A stretch of DNA of 64,000 nt from positions 1-64,000 of the forward strand of contig NZ_NEUE01000143.1 of NCBI RefSeq assembly GCF_002910905.1, written 5' to 3'. The position numbers were made by a program, and so were the translations under genes. Shown here in pieces: positions 8,112-16,904 of the stretch; position 1 is the first letter of the stretch, and each line of letters opens with the position of its first letter. Source of the DNA: Streptomyces sp. SM11. Its GTDB lineage: Bacteria; Actinomycetota; Actinomycetes; Streptomycetales; Streptomycetaceae. The notes under the pieces are model-generated. The model ran no database searches and was not told the origin of the DNA. It worked only from the letters and a program-made list of their open reading frames with translations.

Positions 8112-8169
8112 AGGCCCCGCAGAGAAAGGCCCCGCTGAGGAAGGCCCGCAGAGAAAGGCCCCGCAGAGA
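8111..8169. repeat. Four tandem 14-15-bp units after the Usp gene
   Basis: AAGGCCCCGCAGAGA (8111-8125), AAGGCCCCGCTGAGG (8126-8140), AAGGCCCGCAGAGA (8141-8154) and AAGGCCCCGCAGAGA (8155-8169) run head to tail. The first unit begins on the last base of the Usp stop codon. No coding potential is evident. Confidence 0.85.
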
Positions 8170-8210
8170 AACGAGGGGCCGTTGTCAGTGGGTGCTCCTA
8201 TCGTGTGGTC

Positions 8211-11200
8211 ATGACCCCTGCTCTCTTCGGGCGCGACCATCCCGTCGGCGTTCTCCGCGCGGAGATCGCCCGGGCCACGGACAGCCACGGCGGTCTCGTG
8301 CTGGTCACCGGCGAGGCCGGGATCGGCAAGAGCACTCTGGTCACCGACGCCGCGCACGAGGCGCGGCGGCGCGGGGCGCTGGTGGTCGGCGGTTCCTGCT
8401 GGGACTCCGACAACACCCCCGGCTACTGGCCCTGGGTGCAGGTCCTGCGCGGCCTGCGCCGGTCCACCACGGCGGCGGAATGGGCGGCGGCCCAGGAGGC
8501 GTCGGACGGCAGGCTCGCCGTCCTCCTCGGTGACCCGGTCGGAGTCGCCACGGGCGGAGCGGACGGTCCGGGGCCCAGCACGCTTCCGGCTCCGGGGGCG
8601 GCCCCGGGAACCGCCGGGAGCCCGGGGCCCGACGGGGCACACGGCGGCGAGCCCGGCAAGGAGACGGGCACGAGTCCGCCGGTCGACGGGTCGCAGGGCA
8701 GCGGGTCGCAGGAGGGCGGGTCGCAGGAGGGCGCCGAGGCCTTCGGGCTCTTCGACGCGGTGACCACGGCCCTCGTCACGGTCTCCCAGAGCCGGCCTCT
8801 GGTGGTCGTCCTCGACGATCTGCACAGCTCCGACCCGGCCTCGCTGCGACTGCTCGAATTCGTCGCCCAGCACGCCTGGTTCGAGCGGCTGCTGCTGATC
8901 GGCACCTACCGGGACGTCGAGGTGGAGGCCCCCGGACACCCGCTCCAGCAGCTGATCCTGCCGCTGGTCTCACGCGCCACCGCGACCCTCACCCTGACCG
9001 GCCTCGGCCGGGACGAGGTGGGCGCGCTGATGACGGTGACGACGGGCCGCGAGCCCGCACCGCAGCTGGTCGCCGAGGTCCACCGGCGCACCGGCGGCAA
9101 CCCCTTCTTCGTGGAGCAGACCGCCCGGCTCTGGCGCAGCGGAAGCCCGGTCTCCACCATTCCACCCGGCGTGCGGGAAGCGGTCCGGCAGCGGCTCGCC
9201 CTGCTGCCCGAGCCGGTCGTCTCCCTGCTGACCAGCGCCGCCCTTCTCGGCCGGGAATTCCGCCGGCAGATCCTGGCCGTGGTGCACGGCTCGCCGGTCC
9301 CCCACGTGGACCGGCTCCTGGAGTCGGCCGTCGTCGCCCGGGTCGTCGTCCCCTACCCGTCCGGGCAGTACGCCTTCGCCCACGACCTGCTGCGCGAGAC
9401 GCTGTACGCCTCGCTGGACGACGCCGAGGCCCGTGAACGCCATGCCGCCGCCGTCCGGGCCCTGGACGCGCACGGCGGCCTCGGCGACACGGTACGGCCC
9501 GGCGCCCTCGCCCGGCACGCCCACCTCGCCGGCGGTGCCCTGGAGCGCGACCGCCGGATCGACCTGCTGCTGGCAGCGGCCCGGGACGCCTCGGGACGCC
9601 TGGCCGAGGAGGAGGCCGCCGGCCACTACCGCCGTGCCCTCGCGGTGGCCTCCGGCGAGACGGGGGAGCCGGGTGAGCCGGGGGGCCAGGTGGATCCGGG
9701 GAATCCAGCGAATCCGGCGAATCCGGGGAATCCGGAGGCGTCCCCCGGAGGGTTGTCGGGAGGACCCCCGGCCGGCGGGACGGGCGCGGCGGACCAGGGC
9801 CCGGACCTCCGGCGTGCCGCGCTGATCGGTCTGGACCTCGCCGGACAGCTCCGGCACGCGGGGGAAACGGCCGAGGCACAGCGCCTGCTGGACCGGTCGG
9901 TCGCCCTGGCCCGGGAGCTGGACGAACCGGAGCTGCTCGCCCGGGTGGCGATCACCCTCCACCGCGACGGTTCTCTCGGCGGCCACGACGCACCCCCGAT
10001 GGGTCTCCTCGCCGAGGCGCACCGCCGGATCACCGGCAAGGAGGGCCAGGAGAACCTCTCCGGCGACCGGCTCGCCCAGGAGCTGGCCATCCACATCATG
10101 GCGCTGGCCCGGAGCGGCTCGGACGACGAGGCGCTCGCCTTCTCGCTCTGGGCGCGCCACGACTCCGTGTGGGGCCTCGGCTCGGCGGTGGAGCGGCTCG
10201 GGCTGACCGACGAGATGACCGCCTTCGGCCGACGCACCCAGCAACAGGACATGGAGCTGCACGCGACGTCCATGCGTTGGGTGGCGCTGCTGGAGCTGGG
10301 CGACCCGGCCTTCATCGACCAGTTCCGTACGTTCGTCCGGCTCGCCGAGCAGACCGAGCTGCCCCGGTTCGCCCTGGGCATCGCCGTCGACACCAGCCTG
10401 ATCGCCTCCCTGCAGGGCCGGTTCGCCGAGGCGGCCACCGCGCTGCAGGACGACTCACTCGACCTCGAGAGCAACGACCATGCGGCCTGCGGCTTCATGG
10501 GGCACCACCTGGACTGGGCGCGGCATCTGCTCCAGGGGCACTTCGCCGAGGCCGAGGAGATCCTCGGCAAGCTTCCGGCCGCCGGGTATCCCTACCCCGG
10601 GCTGCTGGAGTCGGTCACGGCGGTGGAGCAGGGCGACGCAACGCCCGCGCTGCGCCTGATCGCCGAGCAGGCGGACCGCGCCGCCCCCTATCCGCGGGCG
10701 TTCATGCCGCTGTGGTTCCGGCTGCTGGCCCAGACGGCCGCGGTGACGGGCGACCCACGGCTCATCGCCCGCGCGGAGGACGAGCTGACCCCTTACACGG
10801 GCCAGTGGATCGTCTCGCTGTACGGATGTGACATCGGCGGCCCCGTCGACCTCTGGCTCGGGATGCTCGCCGCCGCGCGCGACGACCAGGACGCGGCGAT
10901 ATCGGCGCTCACCGAGGCCGCCGCCTCCTCGGACCGCCTCGGCGCCCGCCCCTGGGCCGTACGAGCCCGGCTGTGCCTGGCCCGTTCCCTGCTCGCACGC
11001 GCCGGTGCGGCCGGCGAGGCCGGTGCCGGTGACGCCGGGCGGGCCCGTCGGCTGCTCGGCGAAGTGGTGCGGGAGGCCGGCGAGTTGGGCCTGGACCAGG
11101 TGGCGGCCGAGGCCTCGGATCTCCGTACGGCCCCGCCCACCACCACCACTGCTGCCACTGCCCCCGTCTCTGCCGGGACCGCCGCCGGGGTCGGGGTCGG

Positions 11201-11762
11201 GGTCGGGGCCGTGCCGTCCGCCGAGTTCCGGCGGATCGGGCCGGTGTGGCAGCTACGCTGGGACGGGGTGACCGTGCACGTCCCGGACGCCAAGGGTCTG
11301 CGGGACCTGCACAGCCTGCTGGGGCTGCCCGGCGCCGACGTGCCGGCCGTCCGGCTCCTCGCGCCCGAGGGCGGGGAACTCGTCGTCGCCGCCGGGCAGC
11401 TCGGCGGCGATCCGGTGCTCGACGAGGAGGCCAAGCGCCGCTACAAGGAACACCTGGCCCGGCTGGACGCGGAGATAGACCGAGCCGCCGCCCGTGACGA
11501 CCCCGGGCTGGTCGAGAAGTACGACCGGGAACGACAGGCCCTCCTCGACGAGCTCCGCACCGCGGCCGGGCTCGGCGGCCGGTCCCGCCGGCTGGGCGAC
11601 CAGACCGAACGGGCCCGCAAGACCGTCACCGCCCGGATCCGCGACACCCTGCGCAAGCTGGACGGCCTGCACCCCGCGCTGGCGGCCCACCTGAAGGCCT
11701 CCGTGACGACCGGGACCACCTGCGCCTACCGGCCCGGACACTCCCCCGACTGGCGGCTCTGA
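8211..11762 (+). CDS. Large AAA/STAND-type signalling ATPase without a LuxR domain
   Basis: 1183 aa. It starts like LuxR/MalT-family ATPases: FGRDHPVGVLRAEI, Walker A GEAGIGKSTL at about residues 33-42, Walker B LVVVLDDLHSSD near 205, then HRRTGGNPFFVEQ. A Gly/Pro-rich insertion sits between Walker A and B (about 120-175) and a second spacer with NP repeats follows at about 480-530. The middle is a TPR-like helical region. The C-terminus (about 1005-1183) is not a LuxR helix-turn-helix; it contains a charged helical segment and ends ARKTVTARIRDTLRKLDGLHPALAAHLK, a tail I associate with actinobacterial ATPases of unknown function. ATG 8211 is chosen over GTG 8205; neither has a close Shine-Dalgarno. 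No neighbour suggests a ligand. Confidence 0.75.
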   Translation: MTPALFGRDHPVGVLRAEIARATDSHGGLVLVTGEAGIGKSTLVTDAAHEARRRGALVVGGSCWDSDNTPGYWPWVQVLRGLRRSTTAAEWAAAQEASDGRLAVLLGDPVGVATGGADGPGPSTLPAPGAAPGTAGSPGPDGAHGGEPGKETGTSPPVDGSQGSGSQEGGSQEGAEAFGLFDAVTTALVTVSQSRPLVVVLDDLHSSDPASLRLLEFVAQHAWFERLLLIGTYRDVEVEAPGHPLQQLILPLVSRATATLTLTGLGRDEVGALMTVTTGREPAPQLVAEVHRRTGGNPFFVEQTARLWRSGSPVSTIPPGVREAVRQRLALLPEPVVSLLTSAALLGREFRRQILAVVHGSPVPHVDRLLESAVVARVVVPYPSGQYAFAHDLLRETLYASLDDAEARERHAAAVRALDAHGGLGDTVRPGALARHAHLAGGALERDRRIDLLLAAARDASGRLAEEEAAGHYRRALAVASGETGEPGEPGGQVDPGNPANPANPGNPEASPGGLSGGPPAGGTGAADQGPDLRRAALIGLDLAGQLRHAGETAEAQRLLDRSVALARELDEPELLARVAITLHRDGSLGGHDAPPMGLLAEAHRRITGKEGQENLSGDRLAQELAIHIMALARSGSDDEALAFSLWARHDSVWGLGSAVERLGLTDEMTAFGRRTQQQDMELHATSMRWVALLELGDPAFIDQFRTFVRLAEQTELPRFALGIAVDTSLIASLQGRFAEAATALQDDSLDLESNDHAACGFMGHHLDWARHLLQGHFAEAEEILGKLPAAGYPYPGLLESVTAVEQGDATPALRLIAEQADRAAPYPRAFMPLWFRLLAQTAAVTGDPRLIARAEDELTPYTGQWIVSLYGCDIGGPVDLWLGMLAAARDDQDAAISALTEAAASSDRLGARPWAVRARLCLARSLLARAGAAGEAGAGDAGRARRLLGEVVREAGELGLDQVAAEASDLRTAPPTTTTAATAPVSAGTAAGVGVGVGAVPSAEFRRIGPVWQLRWDGVTVHVPDAKGLRDLHSLLGLPGADVPAVRLLAPEGGELVVAAGQLGGDPVLDEEAKRRYKEHLARLDAEIDRAAARDDPGLVEKYDRERQALLDELRTAAGLGGRSRRLGDQTERARKTVTARIRDTLRKLDGLHPALAAHLKASVTTGTTCAYRPGHSPDWRL

Positions 11763-11847
11763 CCCGCACCGCCCGGCCTGAGGACGCACAGGGCGGATAT
11801 GTGCCCGACGCACGCGGCGGGTACCTCCGCCGTCGGTCACCGGTCGG

Positions 11848-12705
11848 TCACTTCCGGTTGTAGAGCCGCATCGTCACCGCGCCGAAGACCACCAGGAGCA
11901 CCCCGGACCAGCCCAGCGTCCAGGCGATTTCGGAGGTCGGCCAATTGCCCGCCATCAGCTCACGCACCGCTGTGGCGAGGTGGGTGACCGGGCTGTTGTT
12001 CACGAAGGCCTGGAGCCAGCCCGGCATCGTCTGCGGGTCGACGAAGACGTTGCTGAGGAATGTCAGCGGGAAGATCACCATCATGCTGACACCCATCACC
12101 GACTTCTCGGAACGCAGCAGCAGCCCGAACATCGTCCAGATCCAGGAGAACGCGAACGAGAACACGACCAGCAGAGCGACACCGGCCAGCACGCCGAGCA
12201 CTCCGCCGTCCGGACGGAACCCGATGAGCATGCCCACGGCGAGCATCACCGCTGACGCCAGCAGATAGCGCAGGACGTCACCGAGCAGATAGCCGACCAT
12301 CGGAGCGGGCCGCCAGATCGGCAGCGTGCGGAACCGGTCGAAGACACCCTTGGCGATGTCCGTGTTCACCGCGACACCCGTGTACATCGTGATCATCACG
12401 ACGCTCATCACCATGATGCCGGGCAGCAGGAACTGGATGTACTCCTCCGCGGAGCCGGCCAGCGCCCCTCCGAAGAGGTACGTGTACATCAGGACCAGCA
12501 TGATCGGGAAAGCCGTCACATCGAAGAGCTGTTCCGGCACATGCTTGATCTTCAGCATGGCGCGCCAGCCGAAGGTCACCGATGCCGACAGGGCACTGGG
12601 CCTCGGCGGGCGCTCCTGGCCCACCAGGAGCGCCGAGAGGCGTTCCTGGTCCGGTGCGGCGAGTACGACGCCCTCCAGCTCCGTCTTGGCGGTCGCGGTG
12701 CTCAT
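11848..12705 (-). CDS. ABC-2 type exporter permease (drug/antibiotic type)
   Basis: 285 aa with about six membrane helices in the ABC2 membrane domain, including [33 protein letters not shown] and the family motif region [21 protein letters not shown]. It forms the membrane half of a DrrB-like exporter. Its ATG overlaps the stop of the upstream ATP-binding gene (ATGA at 12702-12705), so the two are translationally coupled. Substrate unknown; this class often exports drugs or polyketides. Confidence 0.9.
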   Translation of the reverse strand: MSTATAKTELEGVVLAAPDQERLSALLVGQERPPRPSALSASVTFGWRAMLKIKHVPEQLFDVTAFPIMLVLMYTYLFGGALAGSAEEYIQFLLPGIMVMSVVMITMYTGVAVNTDIAKGVFDRFRTLPIWRPAPMVGYLLGDVLRYLLASAVMLAVGMLIGFRPDGGVLGVLAGVALLVVFSFAFSWIWTMFGLLLRSEKSVMGVSMMVIFPLTFLSNVFVDPQTMPGWLQAFVNNSPVTHLATAVRELMAGNWPTSEIAWTLGWSGVLLVVFGAVTMRLYNRK

Positions 12706-13673
12706 GCCGCCACTCCCTTCTTGTCCGTGAGTGCGAGGAAGACCTCGTCGAGGCTGGGCTGTCCCAGCGAGAAGTTGTCGACCGTGATGCCGGACCGGGC
12801 CAGCTCGGCCAGGGCACGCCCGGCCTGCTCCGCCCCGCCCTGATCGGTGCTCTGCCCGTCGACCCGGGCGGTCAGCGCCACCGGGTCCGCGTCCAGCAGG
12901 ACCTCCGCGTTCAGCGCGAGCGCCAGCACCTGCTGCGCCTCGGCCCGCTGATCGGCGTGGCGCAGCCGCAGATGGACGGTGCCGGCACCGACGGAGGCCT
13001 TGAGCTCGCCCTTGGTTCCCTCGGCGATGACCTTGCCGTGGTCGATCACCGCGATACGGGAGGCCAGCTGGTCGGCCTCGTCCAGATACTGCGTGGTCAG
13101 CAGGACCGTGGTGCCATGGGCGACGACCGCCCGCACGATGTCCCACACCTGGTTGCGACTGCGGGGGTCGAGTCCGGTGGTCGGCTCGTCCAGGAACAGC
13201 ACGTCCGGGGTGTTCAGGATGGACGCGGCGATATCGATGCGGCGCCGCATGCCTCCCGAGTAGTTCTTCACCTGCTTGCCCGCCGCCTCGCTCAGCCCGA
13301 ACCCTTCGAGCAGCTGGGCCGCCCGGTCGCGGGCCGCCGCCTTGGAGTGGCCGAGCAGCCGGCCGAGCAGGACGAGGTTCTCCGAGCCGGTCAGGTCCTC
13401 GTCCACCGAGGCGTACTGCCCGGTCAGGCTGACCCGGCTGCGGACCGCGTCGGCGTCCTTCACGACGTCCTTGCCGAACACCCGGGCCGTGCCGCTGTCG
13501 GGGCGCAGCAGCGTCGCGAGCATGCGGACGGCGGTGGTCTTGCCGGCGCCGTTGGGTCCGAGGACGCCGTAGACGGTGCCGGTGGGGACGGCGAGGTCGA
13601 TGCCGTCCACCGCACGGTTGTCGCCGAAGACCTTCACCAGCCCCGTGGTCTCGATGGCCAGTTCAGTGCTCAT
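12702..13673 (-). CDS. ABC transporter ATP-binding protein, DrrA-like
   Basis: 323 aa. Walker [11 protein letters not shown] (about residues 38-47), signature YSGGMRRRI, Walker [13 protein letters not shown] and the H-loop region [13 protein letters not shown], all in order. A C-terminal extension of about 90 residues after the nucleotide-binding domain is typical of the drug-resistance DrrA family. It works with the overlapping permease gene as an exporter driven by ATP hydrolysis. The start ATG 13673 is preceded by AAGGAAT. Confidence 0.93.
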   Translation of the reverse strand: MSTELAIETTGLVKVFGDNRAVDGIDLAVPTGTVYGVLGPNGAGKTTAVRMLATLLRPDSGTARVFGKDVVKDADAVRSRVSLTGQYASVDEDLTGSENLVLLGRLLGHSKAAARDRAAQLLEGFGLSEAAGKQVKNYSGGMRRRIDIAASILNTPDVLFLDEPTTGLDPRSRNQVWDIVRAVVAHGTTVLLTTQYLDEADQLASRIAVIDHGKVIAEGTKGELKASVGAGTVHLRLRHADQRAEAQQVLALALNAEVLLDADPVALTARVDGQSTDQGGAEQAGRALAELARSGITVDNFSLGQPSLDEVFLALTDKKGVAA

Positions 13674-13730
13674 GATCCATTCCTTGTGGGTCGTCTGTGG
13701 GAGTCTGCGATCTGCGCCGGAGCCGGAAGC

Positions 13731-14384
13731 TCATGAGACGTACGGGCGGACGGCGCGTGCCTCGCGCAGGGCCCAGCCCCACCAGCCGAGCTGGTCGAGC
13801 ATCAGGCCCACGGACCGGTCCCGGCGGGTGTCGCCGGAGTGCTCCTCCAGCGGCTGGAGGAGGTCGAGCGCGACCCCGTTCCTCAGGGTCACCGTGTGCA
13901 GCTCGGTGAAGACCGAGCGCAGCTGCTCCACGGCGTACAGCCCGGCGGAACCGTGTCCGTAGCTCACGAAGGCGACCGGCTTGGTCTGCCACTCCTCGTA
14001 GGCGAAGTCGATGGCCTGCTTGAGGGAGGCGGGGAACGAGCGGTTGTACTCCGGGGTGACCACGACGAAGGCCTCGGCCCTGGCGATCTCCTCGGTGAAC
14101 TCCGTCATCTGCCCGGTCGCCCGCCCCGGGTAGTGCACGGGGAAGTCGAAATCGGCGAGGTCCAGCACGGCGAGCTCCAGCTCGCTCCGGCCTTGGGCCC
14201 GCTCCATGAACCAGCGGCCGACCGCATCGCCGATGCGGCCTTCGCGGGTGCTGCCGATGATCACCGCGACACGCAGCGGAAGGCCGCTTCCCGCACCCCG
14301 CACCGTCACCGTCCGGGGTCTCCCGTCCTCGCGGACCGGGTCCGCACCGCACCGGTCCGCGTCGACGCCGCCGTCCGTCGTCAT
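13731..14384 (-). CDS. NADPH-dependent FMN reductase (flavodoxin fold)
   Basis: 217 aa. After a 35-residue charged N-terminal extension the domain starts LRVAVIIGSTREGRIGDAVGRWF (FMN phosphate loop), followed by FVVVTPEYNRSFPASLKQAIDF, the NADPH-FMN/azobenzene reductase signature. It should reduce flavins, quinones or azo dyes. ATG 14384 is preceded by GGAGGAGGAGCG, which decides the start. It lies 57 bp upstream of the ABC exporter genes on the same strand and may be in their operon; a functional link is not shown. Confidence 0.87.
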   Translation of the reverse strand: MTTDGGVDADRCGADPVREDGRPRTVTVRGAGSGLPLRVAVIIGSTREGRIGDAVGRWFMERAQGRSELELAVLDLADFDFPVHYPGRATGQMTEFTEEIARAEAFVVVTPEYNRSFPASLKQAIDFAYEEWQTKPVAFVSYGHGSAGLYAVEQLRSVFTELHTVTLRNGVALDLLQPLEEHSGDTRRDRSVGLMLDQLGWWGWALREARAVRPYVS

Positions 14385-14570
14385 CGCTCGCTCCTCCTCC
14401 CGCGTCCCCCGCGCTACCAGGCCCCCTTCCGGGCCGGGCCGTTCCGCTCCCTCACCTCTTGGGCGCCAGACGCGGGGGCGCGACCGCCAGATTGAATCTG
14501 GCGGCCGCGCACACCGTCGCAGAAGCTCCGGCACCGGTCCCGGAGCCGGGCTCCGGACGCTGCACGGGCT

Positions 14571-14978
14571 TCAGCTCTCCCGTGTGTAGAAGAAGTAGAA
14601 CGAGACGCAGAGGACGCCCGCCCCGACCACCAGACCCAGAACGGTCGACCGCAGCACGCTGGTGTCGGTGAGGCTCACCAGGAAGCCGATCGCGCTCGCG
14701 GTCAGCGCGCCGTACGCGACCGCCCGCAGCTCGCGCGGCAGCGAGCGCTGGATCCGGCCCAGCGCGAAGCAGAGGGCCGCCAGAGCGACACCGGCGACGA
14801 GCCCGAGCAGGACCTGCCCGCCGGTGCTGGGGCCGCCGTCGCGACGGATGAACGCCGCGTAGAACCCGTAGATCACGCCGAGCACCAGAGGAAGCGCCCA
14901 GGCGAGCGGAGTGTGGTGGCGGGTTCGCGCATGTGCGCGGGCACCCCTCCGGCCGGGCATGGCTGCGTGTGTGGCCAT
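14571..14978 (-). CDS. Small polytopic membrane protein, unknown function
   Basis: 135 aa with a basic, His/Arg-rich N-terminus (about 25 residues) and four hydrophobic segments: LAWALPLVLGVIYGFYAAF, VLLGLVAGVALAALCFAL, AYGALTASAIGFLVSL and VLGLVVGAGVLCVSFYFFY. ATG 14978 has GGAAGGAG upstream. It is divergent from the next membrane protein. I do not recognise a named family. Confidence 0.75.
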   Translation of the reverse strand: MATHAAMPGRRGARAHARTRHHTPLAWALPLVLGVIYGFYAAFIRRDGGPSTGGQVLLGLVAGVALAALCFALGRIQRSLPRELRAVAYGALTASAIGFLVSLTDTSVLRSTVLGLVVGAGVLCVSFYFFYTRES

Positions 14979-15109
14979 CGCGGACAGCTCCTTCCGTCGC
15001 CCCCGTCGCACGCCCCCGTTCCTCCAGAGCACACCCGACCGCGCCGCCCGGCAACTCGAATGGCGTACGGCCCGGAGCGGCCCGGCTCCGTACGGGATTT
15101 CCTGGTGGA

Positions 15110-16012
15110 GTGCGGACCTCTCCCCCGGCGATCCCGGCGACCTCGGCGACCTCGGCGGCCTTCTCGGCGCTCCTGCTCGTCCTGCTCGCCGTCCTCGTGC
15201 CGTTCGGCGCGCTCTCCGCCTGGGTCGACCTGGAGATCGACGACACCGACCGTTACGTCGCCGCCGTGTCCCCGCTCGCCTCCGACCCGGCGGTGCAGAA
15301 CACCGTCGCGGACCTGGTCACCGAGGAGGCGATGCGGCAGATCGATCTCGGTCCGCTCCAGGACACGGTGCGGGAGTTCCTGCACGAGACCGTGCAGTCC
15401 TTCACCACGACCGATGCCTTCCGGAACGCCTGGGACACCGCGAACAGGGCCGCCCACAAGGCGGTGGCGGCCGCCCTGGACGGCGACAGCGGAGAGGCGG
15501 TGACGATCGACCTGGCCTCGGTGATCGACCAGGTCAAGCAGGACCTGGTCCGGGACGGGGTGCCGTTCGCCGGCCAGATCCCGGTGCAGCGGACGGAGAT
15601 CACCGTGCTCGGCCCCGGTCAGGCCGACGAATTCAGGAGCTCGTTCCGGTGGCTTCGCTACTGCAGCATCTGGCCGGCGGTCGCCACGCTGGTGATCCTC
15701 GTCCTGGTGGTGGGCATCGCGACCGTACGGCGCGGGCTGCGGGCCGGGCTGTGGGTCACCGCGACCGTGGGCGCCGGCTTCGTGCTCGGCGCGGTCGTGC
15801 TCCGGGTGCTGGTCGCGGTCGGCCGCAGCCGGGTACTGGACGAGGTGCCGGGCAGCGACCGGGACGCGGCCGCCGCGGTGTTCGACGCCCTGACCGCCTC
15901 TCTGCGGACCACGGTCTGGGTGGTACTCGCGGTCGGTGCGGTGCTGCTCGTGGGGGCGGTGGCGGCCCGGGTGCTCCGGCGGAGCAGGAAGCCCCCGGCC
16001 GGCGTGCGATGA
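15110..16012 (+). CDS. Membrane protein with large extracytoplasmic loop, unknown
   Basis: About 300 aa from GTG 15110. One helix near residues 15-40 (FSALLLVLLAVLVPFGALSAWV), a roughly 140-residue polar loop with acidic and helical character, then three helices (WPAVATLVILVLVVGIATV, LWVTATVGAGFVLGAVVL, TVWVVLAVGAVLLVGAVAA) and a basic tail. The reading frame stays open upstream across the divergent promoter, so the start is uncertain; 15110 is chosen because earlier candidates overlap the neighbouring gene's start. Function not recognised. Confidence 0.65.
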   Translation: MRTSPPAIPATSATSAAFSALLLVLLAVLVPFGALSAWVDLEIDDTDRYVAAVSPLASDPAVQNTVADLVTEEAMRQIDLGPLQDTVREFLHETVQSFTTTDAFRNAWDTANRAAHKAVAAALDGDSGEAVTIDLASVIDQVKQDLVRDGVPFAGQIPVQRTEITVLGPGQADEFRSSFRWLRYCSIWPAVATLVILVLVVGIATVRRGLRAGLWVTATVGAGFVLGAVVLRVLVAVGRSRVLDEVPGSDRDAAAAVFDALTASLRTTVWVVLAVGAVLLVGAVAARVLRRSRKPPAGVR

Positions 16013-16089
16013 GGCGGCGACCGGGCGAGAGTGGGATCCGCGACCGCCGCCGAGCGACGACCGCCACCGAGCGACCCGAAAGAGGCGTC

Positions 16090-16335
16090 ATGGCCGACCG
16101 AGACATCTTCGAGAACATCGACGACCTGGTCTCCGAGGAGCGCGAACTGCGTGACCGCTCCGTGGCGAAGATGGGCCTGTCCACGGACGAGAAGGCCCGA
16201 CTGAGGGCGGTGGAGGTCCAGCTCGACCAGTGCTGGGACCTGCTGCGCCGACGGCGGGCGCTCAGCGAGTACGGCGAGGACCCCTCGACGGCGAAGATCC
16301 GCCCCGCCGACGAGGTGGAGGGATACCAGAGCTGA
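16090..16335 (+). CDS. DUF2630 family protein
   Basis: 81 aa, acidic and helical: MADRDIFENIDDLVSEERELRDR, then LDQCWDLLRRRRALSEYGEDP and RPADEVEGYQS. This matches the short actinobacterial DUF2630 family, whose function is unknown. ATG 16090 follows AAAGAGGCG. It is followed by the first parS palindrome. Confidence 0.88.
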   Translation: MADRDIFENIDDLVSEERELRDRSVAKMGLSTDEKARLRAVEVQLDQCWDLLRRRRALSEYGEDPSTAKIRPADEVEGYQS

Positions 16336-16397
16336 CCAGAGCTGACCAGGGCTGATGCGGACTGGTCAGCGCCCGCGGGACGTCTCCGGCGGCAGAC

Positions 16398-16429
16398 CGG
16401 CCCGGTGTTTCACGTGAAACACCGGGCCG
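16398..16429. promoter_or_regulatory. parS: parS site within a perfect 32-bp palindrome
   Basis: The core GTTTCACGTGAAAC (16407-16420) is the ParB-binding centromere sequence used for chromosome segregation. The inverted symmetry continues without mismatch for nine more bases on each side, so the RNA would fold as a strong hairpin. It lies between the convergent DUF2630 and S4-domain genes, and can serve as ParB site and bidirectional terminator at once. Confidence 0.9.
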
Positions 16430-16437
16430 CCGCAGGC

Positions 16438-16839
16438 TCAGCTCTCCGGCAGGCGTCCCTGAAGGCGTTCCATCTCCCGGCGGTCGCGCTTGGTCGGGCG
16501 GCCCGTGCCCCGGTCCCGTACGGGTACCTGGATCGCGATCTCGCGGGGCGGCGGAGGTGGACTGTTGTCGACGAAGCACTCCACGGCCACCGGCGGGCCG
16601 ACCCGCTTCTTCACGATCTTCGAGACGACGACCACTCGGTCCCGCCCCGCGTGCCGGAGCCGCACCTCGTCGCCGACGCGTACGGCCTGCGCGGGCTTGG
16701 CCCGCTCACCACCGACCTTCACGTGCCCTGCCCGGCAGGCGGCGGCCGCCTGGGCACGGGTCTTCGTCAGCCGGACCGACCAGATCCACACGTCGACCCG
16801 GACGCTTCCTTCCGCCTGCGGTGCGTCACCGGAAACCAT
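16438..16839 (-). CDS. S4-domain RNA-binding protein (Hsp15/RqcP-like)
   Basis: 133 aa. The S4 fold is clear: VRVDVWIWSVRLTKTRAQAAAACRAGHVKVGGERAKPAQAVRVGDEVRL, then a basic C-terminal tail (TKRDRREMERLQGRLPES). Hsp15-type proteins bind ribosomal or stalled 50S particles; the exact role here is inferred. ATG 16839 is a plausible start; a GTG about 13 codons in (VRVDVW) is an alternative. It is convergent with DUF2630 across parS. Confidence 0.88.
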   Translation of the reverse strand: MVSGDAPQAEGSVRVDVWIWSVRLTKTRAQAAAACRAGHVKVGGERAKPAQAVRVGDEVRLRHAGRDRVVVVSKIVKKRVGPPVAVECFVDNSPPPPPREIAIQVPVRDRGTGRPTKRDRREMERLQGRLPES

Positions 16840-16904
16840 GGGTCCGACTGTAATGCGGACCGGGCGGTGGGCGGGAGGCAATAAGGCCTCCCGCCCACCG
16901 GACC

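Noticed and set aside
8211-14384. A biosynthetic or resistance cluster around the ABC exporter and reductases
   Set aside because: No biosynthetic enzymes are adjacent; the exporter, reductase and regulators look like individual conserved genes.
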